A DNA stretch of 64,000 nt, from the NCBI GenBank assembly GCA_907163375.1, contig CAJQUW010003226.1, forward strand, positions 248,001 through 312,000. The letters are read 5' to 3'. Below, in pieces: positions 9,740-22,039 of the stretch. The DNA is from Prostheceraeus crozeri. Its lineage: Eukaryota > Platyhelminthes > Polycladida > Euryleptidae. The notes under the pieces are model-generated. The model did no database searches. It was not told where the DNA came from and saw only the letters and a list, made by a program, of their open reading frames with translations. Numbering within the stretch: the stretch's first letter is position 1; each line of letters begins with the position of its first letter. Made by a program: the position numbers and the translations under genes.

Positions 9740-10850
9740 GGTTCAGCTTGAAAACAAGCGTCATGTGGAATATCGAAGCGTCATTCTATTCTTGTAACCT
9801 CGGAATTTTGACCGGCAAGCAATTTTAAATGACCTGTCTGCTGCTTGCGGCCATGATGCACCATATCGAGCAACAGTTTGCAATTGGATAAAGAGAATTT
9901 CAGAATATACGAACGGATGCTATGGATCGCAAGTCCACCGGGAGGACAATTGAACTTGATGATGATCATCGAGATAAATTGTAAAAAATCGTCCTTGATA
10001 ATCGCCGTATCAGCAAGAAGGAGTTGGCAGAACAGTTAGGAGCGTCTTTTGGCAGTGCCGTGAGCATGCTTTCTGAAATGGGCATTAGAAAACTGTGCTC
10101 AAGATTCGTTCCGTACTTTTTAACAGCTGAAATGCGTGAAAATCGTCTTCAATGCTGCAACCAACTGCTGGAGCTTTATGGAGTGTGGGTGATGCTTTTT
10201 AAAGCACTGTCATCACAGAAGACGAGACATTATTGTCGCTTTATCTGCCAGAGGATAAACGATCTTCAAAAGAATTCAAATTCCCTGGTGAATCTGCAAG
10301 TCGCAAGTTGCGTTGCGGAACAAGCCATCGGAGATGTTTGATGCTCACCATCTTTTGGAACATTCGAGGAGTTGTCCACATGGACTTTGCTGATAAACAA
10401 CGTTGTGAGAATGCAGAGTACTATTGTGAACAACTTCGACCTGCACGGTAAGGTGTTAGCAAGCATCGAAACCAGAGCCTCCACTTGCTCCACGACAACG
10501 GTCCTATTCATACCGCAGTGGTCACTGATGCTGCAATCAGACTATGGCTGCTAAGTTCTCCCCATCCTCTCTATAGCCTGGACTTGGCGCCAAGTGACTT
10601 TTACTTGTTTCGACATTTAAAACATCACCTCAGAAGCGAACGTTTTGAGAATAGCGCCAATGTCGAAACCGCTGTTATGGAATTTTTCAATTCCAAAAGT
10701 CCGGAGTTTTTCCGTGAGCCATTTCGGGAGCTGTCCAACAGGTGTGGGCCTGGTGTGAGGAGAATGACAGGGGATACATCGAAAAAAGATGATTACTTGT
10801 GCTGATGAAAAATAAATACTTTTTGGGACATGCGCCTTCTCTATCTAGTA
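9740..10850 (+). pseudogene. mariner-type transposase fossil
   Basis: Plus-strand readings in several frames follow a mariner (DD34D) transposase: VLDNRRISKKELAEQLGAS and SRFVPYFLTAEMRENRLQCC (N-terminal helix-turn-helix regions, about 9990-10,170), ITEDET (first Asp block, about 10,212), TIFWNIRGVVHMDF (about 10,345), LLHDNGPIHTA (second Asp block, about 10,487), LDLAPSDFYLFRHLKHHL (third Asp block, about 10,580) and a C-terminal tail to about 10,803. Multiple shifts and stops show it is dead. It starts at the right edge of the inverted-repeat element. Terminal repeats were not recognised. Confidence 0.8.
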
Positions 10851-12385
10851 TTTATCACTTTGGAATAACATAGAACTGAATAAAAATATCAAAAAATAGA
10901 TAAAAATTACATGTACTAAAAGTGATATAATTTACTGCTGACATGAATGTCGATGAAAGGTAACTTTGCTATATTTCGGACCTATATACTCATAAGTTTC
11001 ACTGGGCGAGGAAGCAAGTCCGTAGCACTGCGCCTTGTGGTCGAGCCTAAGTCATTTTTGATCTCACCACGTATGTAATAGTATTCGTGTGACAGTCCAT
11101 ATGTAAATGCGCCAACTCCGGCTAAAAGATTACATGCTGAGGTGTGAAGACTTCAAATACAAATAGAGAATTTTTATTACGGTTTTATTCACTGATCCTT
11201 CGGTCCGTATTCTTGTTGTGCGCAATATTTCTATCTTCTTGATTGCTCTAGTCAGAGACGAATTCATTATTTCTTCATTATTATTTGGACTGCAGGCCAA
11301 CGAACCAAACTATAATTCTAGAAAAGATGAAGTGACTCTTGGAAAGTTTGACACTTCAGGTATTTGTCCATCGCAGCTTCAAAAGTCTATGGAATCTGTC
11401 ATGACAGTTTGGACATAGCGCATGGATTGCTAAAATTTGATAGGATTTCTTCGCGATCTCAACAATTGCATAATCATTATGATGAATAGGCTACAATATT
11501 ATCCACGCATGTATATCAATATTATATATAAATTGGGCCTTAATATTTCCAATTCATAAATCAACTTTACATTTGCATTTGCTTAAATGATACCCGATCA
11601 GACATTCAAATACTAACCCATCGAATCGAACCGAATTGTTCGAACCGCACATAAAATGCAGGACCCTTAATTTAGGACAAGACTAACTCGACTTATTTAA
11701 GACTCCAATTTCAGTACTTGTTTTGCAGTAGCTATCCAATGTCAATCAGCTTCAATAAGACCGAAAATATGAAAATTTGTGCTATTGCATGCCGATGTTG
11801 AGTCAATTCTCAGTATGACATTTGCTCTGGTGAACTGCTTAAGTATATTTTAAACATGCAGTATGCCACCTGCCTCCACCTTCGCAACGCTATACAGTTG
11901 CGAAGATATCCGCCTCATGAAATGTCAGATGCAAATGTTTAGCAACAGAGTCATAGCCATCACTATTAACATAATGAGCCATTGCTAAACTACTACAGTA
12001 GCGAAGTACTCACAGTTATTTCCGTCATGCAAATAACTGTTCTTATTATATGTTCCAGAAATCGACTATTGCTTATAGTCTAAAGTGAAAGCGTGCATTA
12101 TAGCTGTCTCCCAGAGTTTGAAAAAATCAGAGGTTCATGAATGTGCAATAAGGTAGCGTGTGGAAGAGTTTACATCTGAAGCAAAATTGTTTTCAATGGT
12201 CGTCGTCGCATTCCTTCTGTGGAACAACATGTTGCGCCTACAGATTTTTATTATAGAATTTTTTTATTTCTCTTTTAACATTAAGCTGAAAATTAGGTAA
12301 CCTGTGTGTATCTGTACTTGAAATGAATAATGTAAGCTTGCGTATAACCATAATTAACAGCGAGTTGAAAGTTTCTGTGAAAATT
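10851..12385. other. no gene or clear repeat seen
   Basis: About 1.5 kb of AT-rich sequence with only short chance open frames (for example 11,218-11,418). I saw no recognisable protein motif, long repeat or RNA fold. Confidence 0.5.
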
Positions 12386-12389
12386 TGCC

Positions 12390-12980
12390 TAAGTGTCGAT
12401 CCGTGACGGAACTGCTACGGAACGCTCACGCAACGGACTTAACGAACACAATACGGAACGTCTACGGAAGAGTGCAAATTCGGCTGTGTTAAAATTTGCC
12501 GCAAAGGCGAGCCGTAGCGCTCCGCCTTAGAAAATTTTTCGACGGACTCCCCTTCCTTGGAAAGATGTTTAACGGAGTCAAAACGGAACGGTTACGAAAA
12601 GAGTGTGAAATTTGGCCAAGTTTGAATCCGTAGCGGACCTGCTACGGAACGTCCACGGATGCGGACTTGTAATTTTTTTTCGATTTGCTCCCCCGTGTCC
12701 GTTTATAGGACAGTGGCCATTTTAGGTCACTTCCTAGCATGGATCGACTTGGAATCAGCACCATTCACTTCACCGTCCTCGACTCCTCCTTTTGGGACCT
12801 CGTTTACAAACTTTTGTCAAACTTGCTTCGTTTTGCACCCCTTGTGCCCGGTTATAGGACAGAGCCCACTTTGACCCATTTCTTGGTCATGGAATGACTT
12901 GGGACCACTGCCATTCGACGCAGCGTGCTCATTTACCTCTAGTGCAACCTTGTTTACAAACTTTCTTACACTCGCTTGAA
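12390..12980. repeat. two blocks of diverged tandem duplication
   Basis: At 12,396-12,665 a unit containing GAATCCGTAGCGGA and GCTACGGAACG recurs about 220 bases apart, with an inner partial copy. At 12,686-12,980 a unit of about 147 bases occurs twice: TTATAGGACAG at 12,704 and 12,853, and GTTTACAAACTTT at 12,804 and 12,951. A minus-strand open frame at 12,817-13,119 crosses the second block, but its Lys/Glu-rich sequence matches nothing I know. Confidence 0.55.
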
Positions 12981-13084
12981 AAAGATAGGCAATTCTTTCT
13001 TGTTCCGTCGTGTGTGCGCGACGGATTCTAACATAGTCAAATTTCTTTTTCTCTTTGTCTTTTTCCGACATCCGTAAAATCTGT

Positions 13085-14480
13085 TCGTCGATTTGTTGGT
13101 ATGCTTCAATTTGCAGCAAGATTCATCAGGAATTTTTCAACAATGGTTGCTCCTTTTCACCAATTTGACTCGACTTTTTTGACTCGAAAGGCCAAAACTC
13201 GATTTGCTTGGGATAATGACTGTCAGGAGTCCTTTCAGAAGTTGAAGTAGGCAGTCTCCCAAGCACCGATCCTTGCACATGAATCCTGAACTAACCTTCA
13301 ACATTTACAGTGATTGCAGTGGAGTTGGTATTGGCTTGTATGTTAACGCAAGTTTCTGGCAATCAAGAAATTGCTATTGCTTATGGCGGTAAGATTCTCT
13401 CTATCTCTGAACACAGATATTCCACCGTTGACCGGGAACTTTTCGCATTGCAGTGGAGTATTGATCATTTCCGCACTTACCTTTTGGTAGACATTTTCCA
13501 GCGTATACAGATCACAAACCATTACTTGGATTGATGAACAGCCCTCATGCTACCGATAAACAATCGAGACTATTGTATAAACTGAATGAGTACAACTTTG
13601 ATCTTTTTCACCGTCCAGGAAAAGAAATGTGCCATGTTGATGCCCTTTCTAGAATGCAATAATAGCAACTGAGTTGCTTCGTCAGAATGTAAGTGAAGTC
13701 CGAGATGGTGATGCATATGTGCTTCAAATAAAACATTTGGAAATAAACATTTATTGGGTCGAAGCTGGGCCAATGTCATCTACATATTCTCAAGCAGTAG
13801 CACTAGCTTTTCTCAGGCATTGAATTTTCCGATTTGGTCCTCCGGTTAGTATACATTGGGATCGCAGTACGCAACTTGAGTCACAATTATTTGCATCCTT
13901 ATATCACATCATTGGTTCATCAAAATCCCGAATAACTGCTTGGCACCCACAAGGAAATTCCGCATTAGAACGCTTCCATAGAACTTTATCGGAACGGCTT
14001 TTAACATGTTCGCACCCATCTGATTGGGTCTCAAATCTTCCATCATCATTATTTGCTTATTGAACTTCGCAGCACAAAGCTACTGGCCAAACGCCTTTCA
14101 ATATGACAGTTGGATTTACACCCTTTTACCTTTGGATTGGCCAGATAAGTTCAGATCTGCTAATCCGGATGCATTCATGAAGCTGCTGAACTTTTGGTCA
14201 TTAGTTCAGGGAGCAAGGGTTTTCAAGGAAGATCAATATGGCATCCCCAAGTTGGAGAAACAGTTCTTGTCAAAAGAAGTTGTTCTTCAGAAGATGCTAG
14301 TTGTTCTTTGTCCTGTGGCTGCATTCATGACTATCATGTGATGTCATTGTGTTCTGAGCATCCCTGCACATTGTACATTCAGTCTATCAATAGAGTTCGT
14401 CTTGTTCGGAGGTTAGCTCTTACACATGACTTCAAGGCCACTTTACGAAAAAGACGTATACGAAGAACAGATCCTATACA
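13085..14480 (+). mobile_element. Ty3/gypsy LTR retrotransposon fossil (partial pol)
   Basis: A plus-strand remnant of pol. The RNase H region is recognisable at about 13,140-13,665 and the integrase core with its downstream part at about 13,850-14,420. Gag, protease and most of the RT are absent, and no terminal repeats were found. It is broken, with on the order of ten or more breaks by eye, and looks old. It abuts a LINE at about 14,490. Confidence 0.75.
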
Positions 14481-14489
14481 CGAAAGGAG

Positions 14490-16548
14490 CGCGGGAAGAG
14501 GTCAGTTTTAAGCGAACGCTTGAATGACGAACGAGAGTGAAGTTTGGTGAAATCAAGCTGCACACCTTAGGTGGCTGCGTGAGGCAATGTTCGAGATCGG
14601 TAGAAACGAGTCCGATAGATAAGGAGGAGCGCTATCGTTGAGACACGGAAAGCAGAGGACGGCTAGCGGAAGTCAATCCTTTCCCGAATTCTAAGTTAGT
14701 GGAGTTCTTTTAGGATGTGAGCTCTTCTTGCTGTGTTCTGGAGGTATTGGTTAAAAGTCTGGCAGCCGCTTTCAGGACGGGCTGAAGACGTCGGTATTCA
14801 CTATCGGGTCGACCGGAGAGAACAGACGCATAATAGTCAAGTCGAGAGTGTACTAAGGACACAATGATGAAGCGAAGAGCATCTTATGTCAGAGAATGAC
14901 GGATAGACCGAATTTACCTCAAGGCAGCGAAGCAGGGGGAAACTTTCTTGGATATAAATGATCTCATGGACAGTCTAGAGTTGATGTGCACACCTAAACT
15001 GTGGACGATAGTTGAAGGAACGATAGGAATAGAACCAACGTGAATAGTGCACGTAGGGATTTGGCTTTGCCGCCTTTTAGAGGCGCACCACATAACTTCT
15101 GTTTTGGCAGCGTTCAGCTGGAGCTTGTTGGCACTCAGCCACTGCTGAGCATCCTTTATGCAGGATTCCATTTTAAAGGAGAGAGAGATGGTACGGAAAC
15201 TGCTCTGCAGGTACCGCATATGATGAAGTCACCCGCGTAGGCGTGAGCCTTAAGTCCGTGATGATCGATTAGGTGGAATAAATCGTTGATGTATAATATG
15301 AATAGGAGGGGTCCAAGAATGGAGCCTTGTGGAACACCATGAGTAGTAGGAGAAGGGGTCGAGAGTTGATTGAGATGGCGAACAGAGTGAGATCTTGAGC
15401 CCAGGAATAAATCACACCACTGCAGAGCAGGGCCGCACAGGTCGAAAGAGAGCTCGAGACGTGTTAGGTGGATCTGGTGATCAACCGCTGAATGCAGAGC
15501 ACGATAAGCTAACTGAAACTTGGGAAGTATGTTGAACGCACACAAGTGAGAGAGAAGCTGTCGTGTGACAGTCCGTTCCAAAAATTTTGAAAGGACATGG
15601 AGATTGGATATTGGTCGATATGAGTCGATGTTTGAGGGGTCACGCACACATTTCTTTGGGACCGATGTGATTTGCGCTTCCTTCCAAGCAGATGGAAAGA
15701 CCCCAGCGGACAACAAACGGTTGAGTACATAAGTGAGAAAATGTGAGAGTATGTCAGCGCTTTCTTTCAGGAGTTTTGTAGGGAGAGGATCCGAGAAACT
15801 GTGCTTGTTAGGAAGCTGGCATAACGGCTCCATAACTGCAGTGCTTGAAAGGGCTTCGAATTAATGCAGACTCAATCCACAGGTGAGTCTGTGAAGTCAG
15901 GCACAGAAGATCCAGAAAGTAAGGAACGAATGTCTGACACTTTCCTATCAAACGATGCTTGAAAATCATCAGCACTGAACACATCGGTGGCCGGTAGGCG
16001 ACCTCTACCCATCAAGGCATCTATTGAGCGCGAGAGGTGAGCAGGGTTGTGCGACTCTGACTCAATCTTGTGACACCAGAAAGATTCCCGCTTCTGTCTG
16101 AGAAGTTGTCGACATGAACCGCGCTGTCTCTGCCAAGTAACTGGGATGCAGTCTGTTGGACTACCAGAGATAGTAGTTTTACGGTGCTGCCTTTCTAGTT
16201 TGCAGACACTACGCTTCACAGGGCGACATTCAGCGTCAAACCATGAATCTGATGGTCGTCGGAGAAATGCAATAGTGCGTGGAGGAATCAATTCGTCGAG
16301 TATCCTAGTGATTTCTGAGTTGTAAAGTGATGACAGCTGGTCGACGTCGAGCTCTGCCCAAATTCGGGGATCACAGAGAAAGGCGGAAGAGAATTCGGAT
16401 CGAAATTCAGCAGAATCAAAACGACTCCAAGGCCGAGTGGTTACTGTTGTATACGCAGGCGAAGGTGTGTGGAGAGAGGAAACCCAACGCAAGAACCAAC
16501 TGTCATCGGATAGAACAGCCTCTATAAAGTCAACGGAAGCTTTCAAAT
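14490..16548 (-). mobile_element. third LINE (-), CR1/L2 group, 5' truncated
   Basis: Read downward from 16,548, where it begins inside the C-terminal end of the endonuclease (LSDDSWFLRWVSSLHTPSP). The linker and RT follow to about 14,914, then the thumb and C-terminal region in decayed frames to about 14,500. The linker (RRPSDSWFDAECRPVKRSV, IDALMGRGRLP) and RT blocks match the LINE at 1-4582 closely, so they belong to one family. 5' truncation is usual for LINEs. The 3' tail is not clear. Confidence 0.85.
15156..16546 (-). pseudogene. LINE ORF2 (linker and RT) of the third LINE
   Basis: Two long open segments, 16,546-15,872 and 15,833-15,156, in different frames. The first holds the linker (DELIPPRTIAFLRRPSDSWF, ESFWCHKIESES). 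The second holds RT blocks (LPNKHSFSDPLPTKLLKESA, WKEAQITSVPKK, RPISNLHVLSKFLERT, HGVPQGSILGPLLFILYI) and AYAGD at the catalytic box, where family members have AYADD, so the third active-site aspartate pair is altered. A further segment at 15,219-14,914 carries the thumb (NKLQLNAAKTEVMWCASKRR). Confidence 0.8.
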
Positions 16549-16559
16549 GCTTTCAGCTA

Positions 16560-16980
16560 AGCTAAATCAGCTGAGAGCGGTGCAGGTTAAAACAAGTGCC
16601 AAGTCATTGGTCATGATCCACCTTAACAGGAATGGACAATGACAGACATTTTCGGTGGTAGGGCTTCAGACAGACTCCCCCAAAGGACCCAAAAAAACAC
16701 AATAGATCAGCTGAGAGGGGTACAGGTTGAAGCCAAGTTGTTCCTTATGATTCCAGAATTCCAAGATCAGCAGTGACAGACATTTTTAGTGGTAGGGAAC
16801 TCTGACAGGCACTCCAAATAGACCCCAAAAGTAAACCTGCAAGCTGTCAACCAGGCAAGATCAGCTGAAAGTGCCAGATGCAGCTTGAAACCAATGCCAG
16901 ATTGCATATGATTTTTAGTCTCAATTCCAGTTGTGAGTGAAAACTTCACTGTCAATTCCACTGGGGCCAGATTAACCCTT
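16560..16980. repeat. three diverged tandem copies, unit about 140-155 bp
   Basis: The opening phrase ATCAGCTGAGAG followed by CAGGTT recurs near 16,567, 16,704 and 16,861, with ACAGACATTTT-GGTGGTAGGG also repeated (16,641 and 16,775). No coding capacity. It may be a decayed satellite-like array at the 5' end of the third LINE. Confidence 0.55.
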
Positions 16981-17126
16981 CTATACAGATTCTTCTTACA
17001 CTTCTGTCATCTTTCAATCCTATGACAGATAAGTCAACATAGGCCTACATGTAAGCCGGTACTTTGAGTTTTACTCGAGTTTTTCTTCGAGAAGTCATAA
17101 GTTACATTTCATTTGAGCGCTGTGTA

Positions 17127-17985
17127 TTTCAAGCAACGATAGATATATTTCAGATTTGTAAAATGTATTCTAGAAGGTACAACTTGAATTAGAGATATGT
17201 ATAATTCATTTCGACCTTGTTTCTTATTTTTCAGAAACGCAAAAAATGTCAAATGTCTCACATGCTTTATATTCAAATGCTAATATGTTTTCAGAAATAT
17301 GATATGAGTTTCAGGAAATAATTGTTGCATTTCAGAAAGGTAAAATGAATCTCAGGAAATGTCATTTCAATTTCTGGATGTGATAAAACTATTTCAGAAA
17401 TGTGACTTGTATTTCAGAGAGTGTAATTCGTATTTCAGAATATACAATATATATAAAGGAAAGAGTTACTTAGATTTCAGTCATGTAAAAAGAGTTTCAG
17501 AAAGTACTTTATGTAGGCCTATTTCAGAGCCGTAAAATGAGCTTCAGAAAAAGATGATTATATTTCAGAAAATGTAGCCACCCTAATATGCATCTCAGAA
17601 CCATCACATCTAATCAAGAAACTAAAAGTTATATTTCAGAAGTGTAAAATAAATTTCAGATGATATCAGATGCATTTCAGATGCATTTCAGATGCATTTC
17701 AGAGACGTTAAATGGATTTCATAATGTATAAATTATATTTCATACATTGGATATGAATTTCAGAAGATGTATTCATTTCAGATTTGTAATATGTAAGTCA
17801 GGATATGTTACTTATTTTTCAGAAGCCGGATATGTATTTCTTAATGCATAATCTGCATTTCAGATTCACAAAATATATTTCAGAATGTTTGACATGCATT
17901 AAAGAAGCAGTAAAATGCGTTTCAGAATGTGCATAATGATTTCAAGAAAGGGCAAGATGTATTTCAGAAATCGTAAATTAATTTA
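17127..17985 (+). repeat. left terminal inverted repeat built of TTTCAGA motifs
   Basis: About 860 bp matching 19,510-20,371 in reverse complement. The phrase (A)TTTCAGAA, usually followed by GTAA or ATGTA, recurs at irregular intervals of about 20-45 bases. Three copies at 17,672-17,701 are exact 12-base tandem repeats (GATGCATTTCA). The left boundary is set by the TA duplication, the inner boundary by loss of matching. Confidence 0.75.
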
Positions 17986-18144
17986 CTAACTACGATTGAT
18001 TTCAGTTCTATCTTATCTTAAATTTGTATAAGTTATTTAGGTAATTTGCATCGTAGTGTATTAAAAAAAAGATTTCCATCAATCACGGTTTATTACCAAA
18101 AATCATTATTACACAAAAATCTCAAACTCCCACGTTCATGTCCA

Positions 18145-19056
18145 CTAAATCGAGGGCAGCTTCATTAAATGAGGTGGTATGTTCAGCACCTCGTGCAGTC
18201 TCCCGGTGCTATTGACGCTATGGCTTCTTCGATCAATCCTTCGGGGTATGTCATCATTTGTTCTCGCGATTGCTGACCTGCAACTTGGGGCACTTGAATA
18301 GCCGTCTTGACTTGAACTTTCACTTTTGCCCACATTACCTGAATAGAGTTGACCATTGGGCCATAAGTCGAAGAAGAACGGCGTCATTACCCTCGAACAT
18401 CGTAACTAAACGGCTATTAGTTGGAGCGTTGTCTATTACGACAACAAGATGTCAAAGTCGAAAGCCGATGGTACTCCACTGGTCCTACAGACCTTGAACC
18501 CACTCGTCCACATTCTTCCACCTGAATGAGCCTCGTCTGGTATTCATCTTCACGACACCATTTGAGGAGATGCCTCCAATAAGGTGAATATTTGGCCCAC
18601 GACTAGCAGGAAGCCTGACTACTGTTCGCTGACCGGCTCTGGACCAACCAGTCTTTCTTGGTTGAAGTTCGTCTCGTCCATTATCACCACTTGTCTTCCT
18701 TCGCGGATATAGTCATTGAGACTTCGGACGTATGTTCTCAAATCTTTGTTTTGAGCACTGTCTATTGTCACTGGCTGCTGATGAACTGCCTTGACAGTAC
18801 AAAGTCTACCTTGCAGTGCATTACCAATGATGATTGTTGTAGCCGACTTGTGGAAGGTAGTTAGGACGTGACTTAAAAGGGATCGGAGGATAAAACTTGC
18901 GTCGGACTTAACAAGAGCAGTGACGCCGTCGATTTCCTCTTCGTCCAACTTCTTTGGTTTGCATCCACCTTTGCGTTTTCCAGTCGGCTCACCAGATCGG
19001 ACCCACGTGTTGACTGTTCTGAATTTCACGCCTAACGCTGCCGAAAGTCCTCTCAA
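18145..19056 (-). pseudogene. IS630/Tc1-like DDE transposase, broken
   Basis: The N-terminal 145-codon frame (19,056-18,619) starts with a helix-turn-helix (LSAALGVKFRTVNTWVRSGE), a basic GKRKGGCKPKKL segment, then VVIMDETNFN (first catalytic Asp). After frame changes come VVIDNAPTNSRLV (second Asp, about 18,430) and a GPMVNSIQVMW block (about 18,350), where family members have a PNPIE-like motif; the expected Glu reads as Gln. Size and order fit IS630/Tc1/mariner transposases of about 300-350 residues. Broken in at least two places. Confidence 0.7.
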
Positions 19057-19509
19057 GTCCTCTCCCTTATTGACAGCTTCGACGATAAGTCACAGATCAG
19101 TCACGATTATCTGTGTTCCTGTTCCATGTATATGTCTTCCTTTCCACGGATTCCGTTTCGGCAATATTCTCTTTCGCAAAGCGAGCAAGAAGGATCATCA
19201 TTTGGCAAAACTTATGTTCTGCAATTCTCATGAATGAGATGTAGGCAAGGAAGGCACCTAACTACTGACTTTCGCAGTATAGATGTTCGACAAATGCAGC
19301 AGTTATCCTGAAGATTCACTTCTGCAATGCATTAACAATAGAACTTGAACATTATATTTATAAAGGGGATTGATTTCAGCTTCCAATTTTGAGGTTGATG
19401 TGTGTTCAATAAGTTAATAGCGTTTTATGGAAGCGCATTCGATTCGTGTGCTAATCTGAAATTAGTAAAAAAAATAGAACTCTGGTTAATGAAAATCATT
19501 TAGCAGTTT

Positions 19510-20371
19510 CTTGAAATCAATTTACTTTTTCTGAAATACATCTTGCCCTTTCTTGAAATCATTATGCACATTCTGAAACGCATTTTACTGCTTCTTTAAT
19601 GCATGTCAAACATTCTGAAATATATTTTGTGAATCTGAAATGCAGATTATGCATTAAGAAATACATATCCGGCTTCTGAAAAATAAGTAACACATCCTGA
19701 CTTACATATTACAAATCTGAAATGAATACATCTTCTGAAATTCATATCCAATGTATGAAATATAATTTATACATTATGAAATCCATTTAACGTCTCTGAA
19801 ATGCATCTGAAATGCATCTGAAATGCATCTGATATCATCTGAAATTTATTTTACACTTCTGAAATATAACTTTTAGTTTCTTGATTAGATGTGATGGTTC
19901 TGAGATGCATATTAGGGTGGCTACATTTTCTGAAATATAATCATCTTTTTCTGAAGCTCATTTTACGGCTCTGAAATAGGCCTACATAAAGTACTTTCTG
20001 AAACTCTTTTTACATGACTGAAATCTAAGTAACTCTTTCCTTTATATATATTGTATATTCTGAAATACGAATTACACTCTCTGAAATACAAGTCACATTT
20101 CTGAAATAGTTTTATCACATCCAGAAATTGAAATGACATTTCCTGAGATTCATTTTACCTTTCTGAAATGCAACAATTATTTCCTGAAACTCATATCATA
20201 TTTCTGAAAACATATTAGCATTTGAATATAAAGCATGTGAGACATTTGACATTTTTTGCGTTTCTGAAAAATAAGAAACAAGGTCGAAATGAATTATACA
20301 TATCTCTAATTCAAGTTGTACCTTCTAGAATACATTTTACAAATCTGAAATATATCTATCGTTGCTTGAAA
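19510..20371 (-). repeat. right terminal inverted repeat built of TTTCAGA motifs
   Basis: Reverse complement of the left arm, with motifs read here as TTCTGAAA. The outer end is CGTTGCTTGAAA followed by TA at 20,372-20,373. The phrase AGCATTTGAATATAAAGCAT near 20,218 pairs exactly with the left arm at about 17,265. Confidence 0.75.
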
Positions 20372-20384
20372 TACATTATTTAAG

Positions 20385-21232
20385 CACGCAGATGACATCC
20401 TTCTTATCCATGCTGTCCGTGACCCTTGTCATGATCGTCTGGAGGATTAATCGGGTAACATTGTAAACTGGTCTCATAACGTTTCCTTGCCTATAGATCT
20501 TTCGAAGTAAAGTGTTATGAGTATCATTACTAAGATGAACAATTTCTGTGTTAATCCAATTAGTGCTAATACGGAGACAAATCTTGAAACTGTTAGCTCT
20601 CTGCGGTATCTTGCAGTCATTTTTTCCGATGATTTAACTTGGAATACCCATGTGAAGTATGTTGTATAAAAGGCCTCAAAGCATATTTTTATCGTGAGAA
20701 ATTTCAGTCGCTTTGATTGCAATCCGAACTTGTTGCTACGAGCATTGTCCGTTCTGTGTTGTCTTATGCCTTCGCATGTTTTTGTAACGCTCCCAGTATG
20801 TTTTAAACGAGCTTGTGAAAGTTGAACGTAGAGACTTTAGAATCATAAATGTGGAACACTGTGAAAATTTGAACGTTATCGCCAATGCTTCTCAATCGTG
20901 TGAAAGACTTTTTGCTTCCATCAATATCAATGACAGTCATCCGTTAAGATGTTTGTTCTGTAGCAAATCTCTTGTACGGTCCACTCGCTCGACTTCTAAG
21001 CTGCTGCCTCCACAAGCGAGAACGAAACGCTACTCCAACTCGTTTATAAGATTTTGTAAATGGTCTTCTATTTTTATTCATTGTTTTGCTGTCCAACTGT
21101 GTCTCCTCATAGCTTTGAGGTAATCATGGTTTCTATGTATTTTTACGCTATAATTGTCATCGATCTGTCCATGTACATGTTCACTTCATTCTTCAAAGTG
21201 AAGCAATAAAGCTATTATTATTATTATATACA
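20385..21232 (+). mobile_element. LINE 3' fragment (RT C-terminus) with (TTA)n tail
   Basis: Plus-strand readings begin at the RT catalytic box (HADDILLIHAVRDPCHDRLED), then give LRYLAVIFSDDLTWNTHV and the C-terminal thumb, ending in a 102-codon open piece (20,815-21,123) with HPLRCLFCSKSLVRSTRS. The 3' end is CAATAAAGC followed by (TTA)n at about 21,212-21,227. It probably belongs to the same clade as the LINEs at 5.2-8.1 and 63.1-64.0 kb. The IS630-like element lies directly upstream and may have inserted into it. Confidence 0.65.
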
Positions 21233-21988
21233 TCAGAGCACCAAATACGGAATAGTCAACGACCAACGTGTCTCTTATAGGTTCATCTGCGAGTGTGAGT
21301 AGTTATCATGAATATTGATTGATTCCAAAAGGAAAACAAAAAACCGGCGGAAATATCATTTTCCATTTTCAGGATTGAAAAATTTTTATTCACAATTATT
21401 CATGTGCTTTAGTCACTCTCCCAGATTACATCCGCCTGTTGCTTCCTGTATGGAAGTTCTTCTATGTAGATTTTGATGTCAATTTGAAATTTTATTTCAA
21501 TCAAGGAAAACAATCAGCACTGAAGAAAGTCGCCAGATTTTTTATTTGCGAATGCAACTCATTCAATGCTCGTCATTCGGTTGTGCACGAATACGGAGAA
21601 ATAGTAAATAGTAGTAATAGTAATAGTAATAGTAGTAAATAGTAGTTTTTAAGTGTAGCCTGCGGTATGTCTTTTTATCAGTCACACCTTCATAAGGCTT
21701 CGTGTGCTGCCTGTGAGTTTCATCAGATTGTTGCCTGCACACTGGGAACATGTGCGAGAAAGCCTCATCATGTGTACTGTCCCGTGATGGACTTAGAGGG
21801 TTACTTGTGGTTGCTAACCGCTAAAAGAAGACTTGTAGCCGCATTTGTAACCGCTGTGATAAAGAGTTCATCGATTACAATTTCTCGAAGAAGACATGCG
21901 TCCTATCTCAAGGAGTGTATGAATTCTGCACAAGTAATCCGACTTATTGAAAAATTTATCAAATCTCAACTGATTAGCCACCACGGGT

Positions 21989-21990
<2 letters not shown>
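21233..21990. other. no gene supported
   Basis: Only short chance frames. A small AGT/AAT-rich simple repeat lies near 21,604-21,640. The plus frame at 21,667-21,990 has scattered Cys and His but no recognised family. Confidence 0.4.

Positions 21991-21995
<5 letters not shown>

Positions 21996-22034
<39 letters not shown>
21996..22034. repeat. (TA)n microsatellite
   Basis: About 38 bases of TA directly 5' of a PLE fragment. Confidence 0.9.
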
Positions 22035-22038
<4 letters not shown>

Positions 22039-22039
22039 T

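Larger units (their letters stand above)
17127..20371 (-). mobile_element. IS630/Tc1-mariner-like transposon with about 860-bp terminal inverted repeats
   Basis: The outer ends TTTCAAGCAACGATAG (17,127) and its reverse complement (ending at 20,371) are each flanked by TA, the target duplication of this superfamily. Terminal repeats run about 17,127-17,985 and 19,510-20,371 and are almost identical, while the transposase between them (18,145-19,056, minus) is decayed. Each arm contains about 30 irregular copies of a TTTCAGAA-type motif. Homogeneous arms with a damaged gene could mean recent arm homogenisation or late movement in trans. Confidence 0.75.

Noticed and set aside
12817-13119. Minus-strand 100-codon Lys/Glu-rich frame as a host gene
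   Set aside because: It runs across a tandem duplication, has no recognised domain, and adjoins a retroelement fossil.
16560-16980. CRISPR-like or regularly spaced repeat array
   Set aside because: Units are about 140-155 bp, diverged and without unique spacers; an ordinary decayed tandem repeat in eukaryotic DNA.
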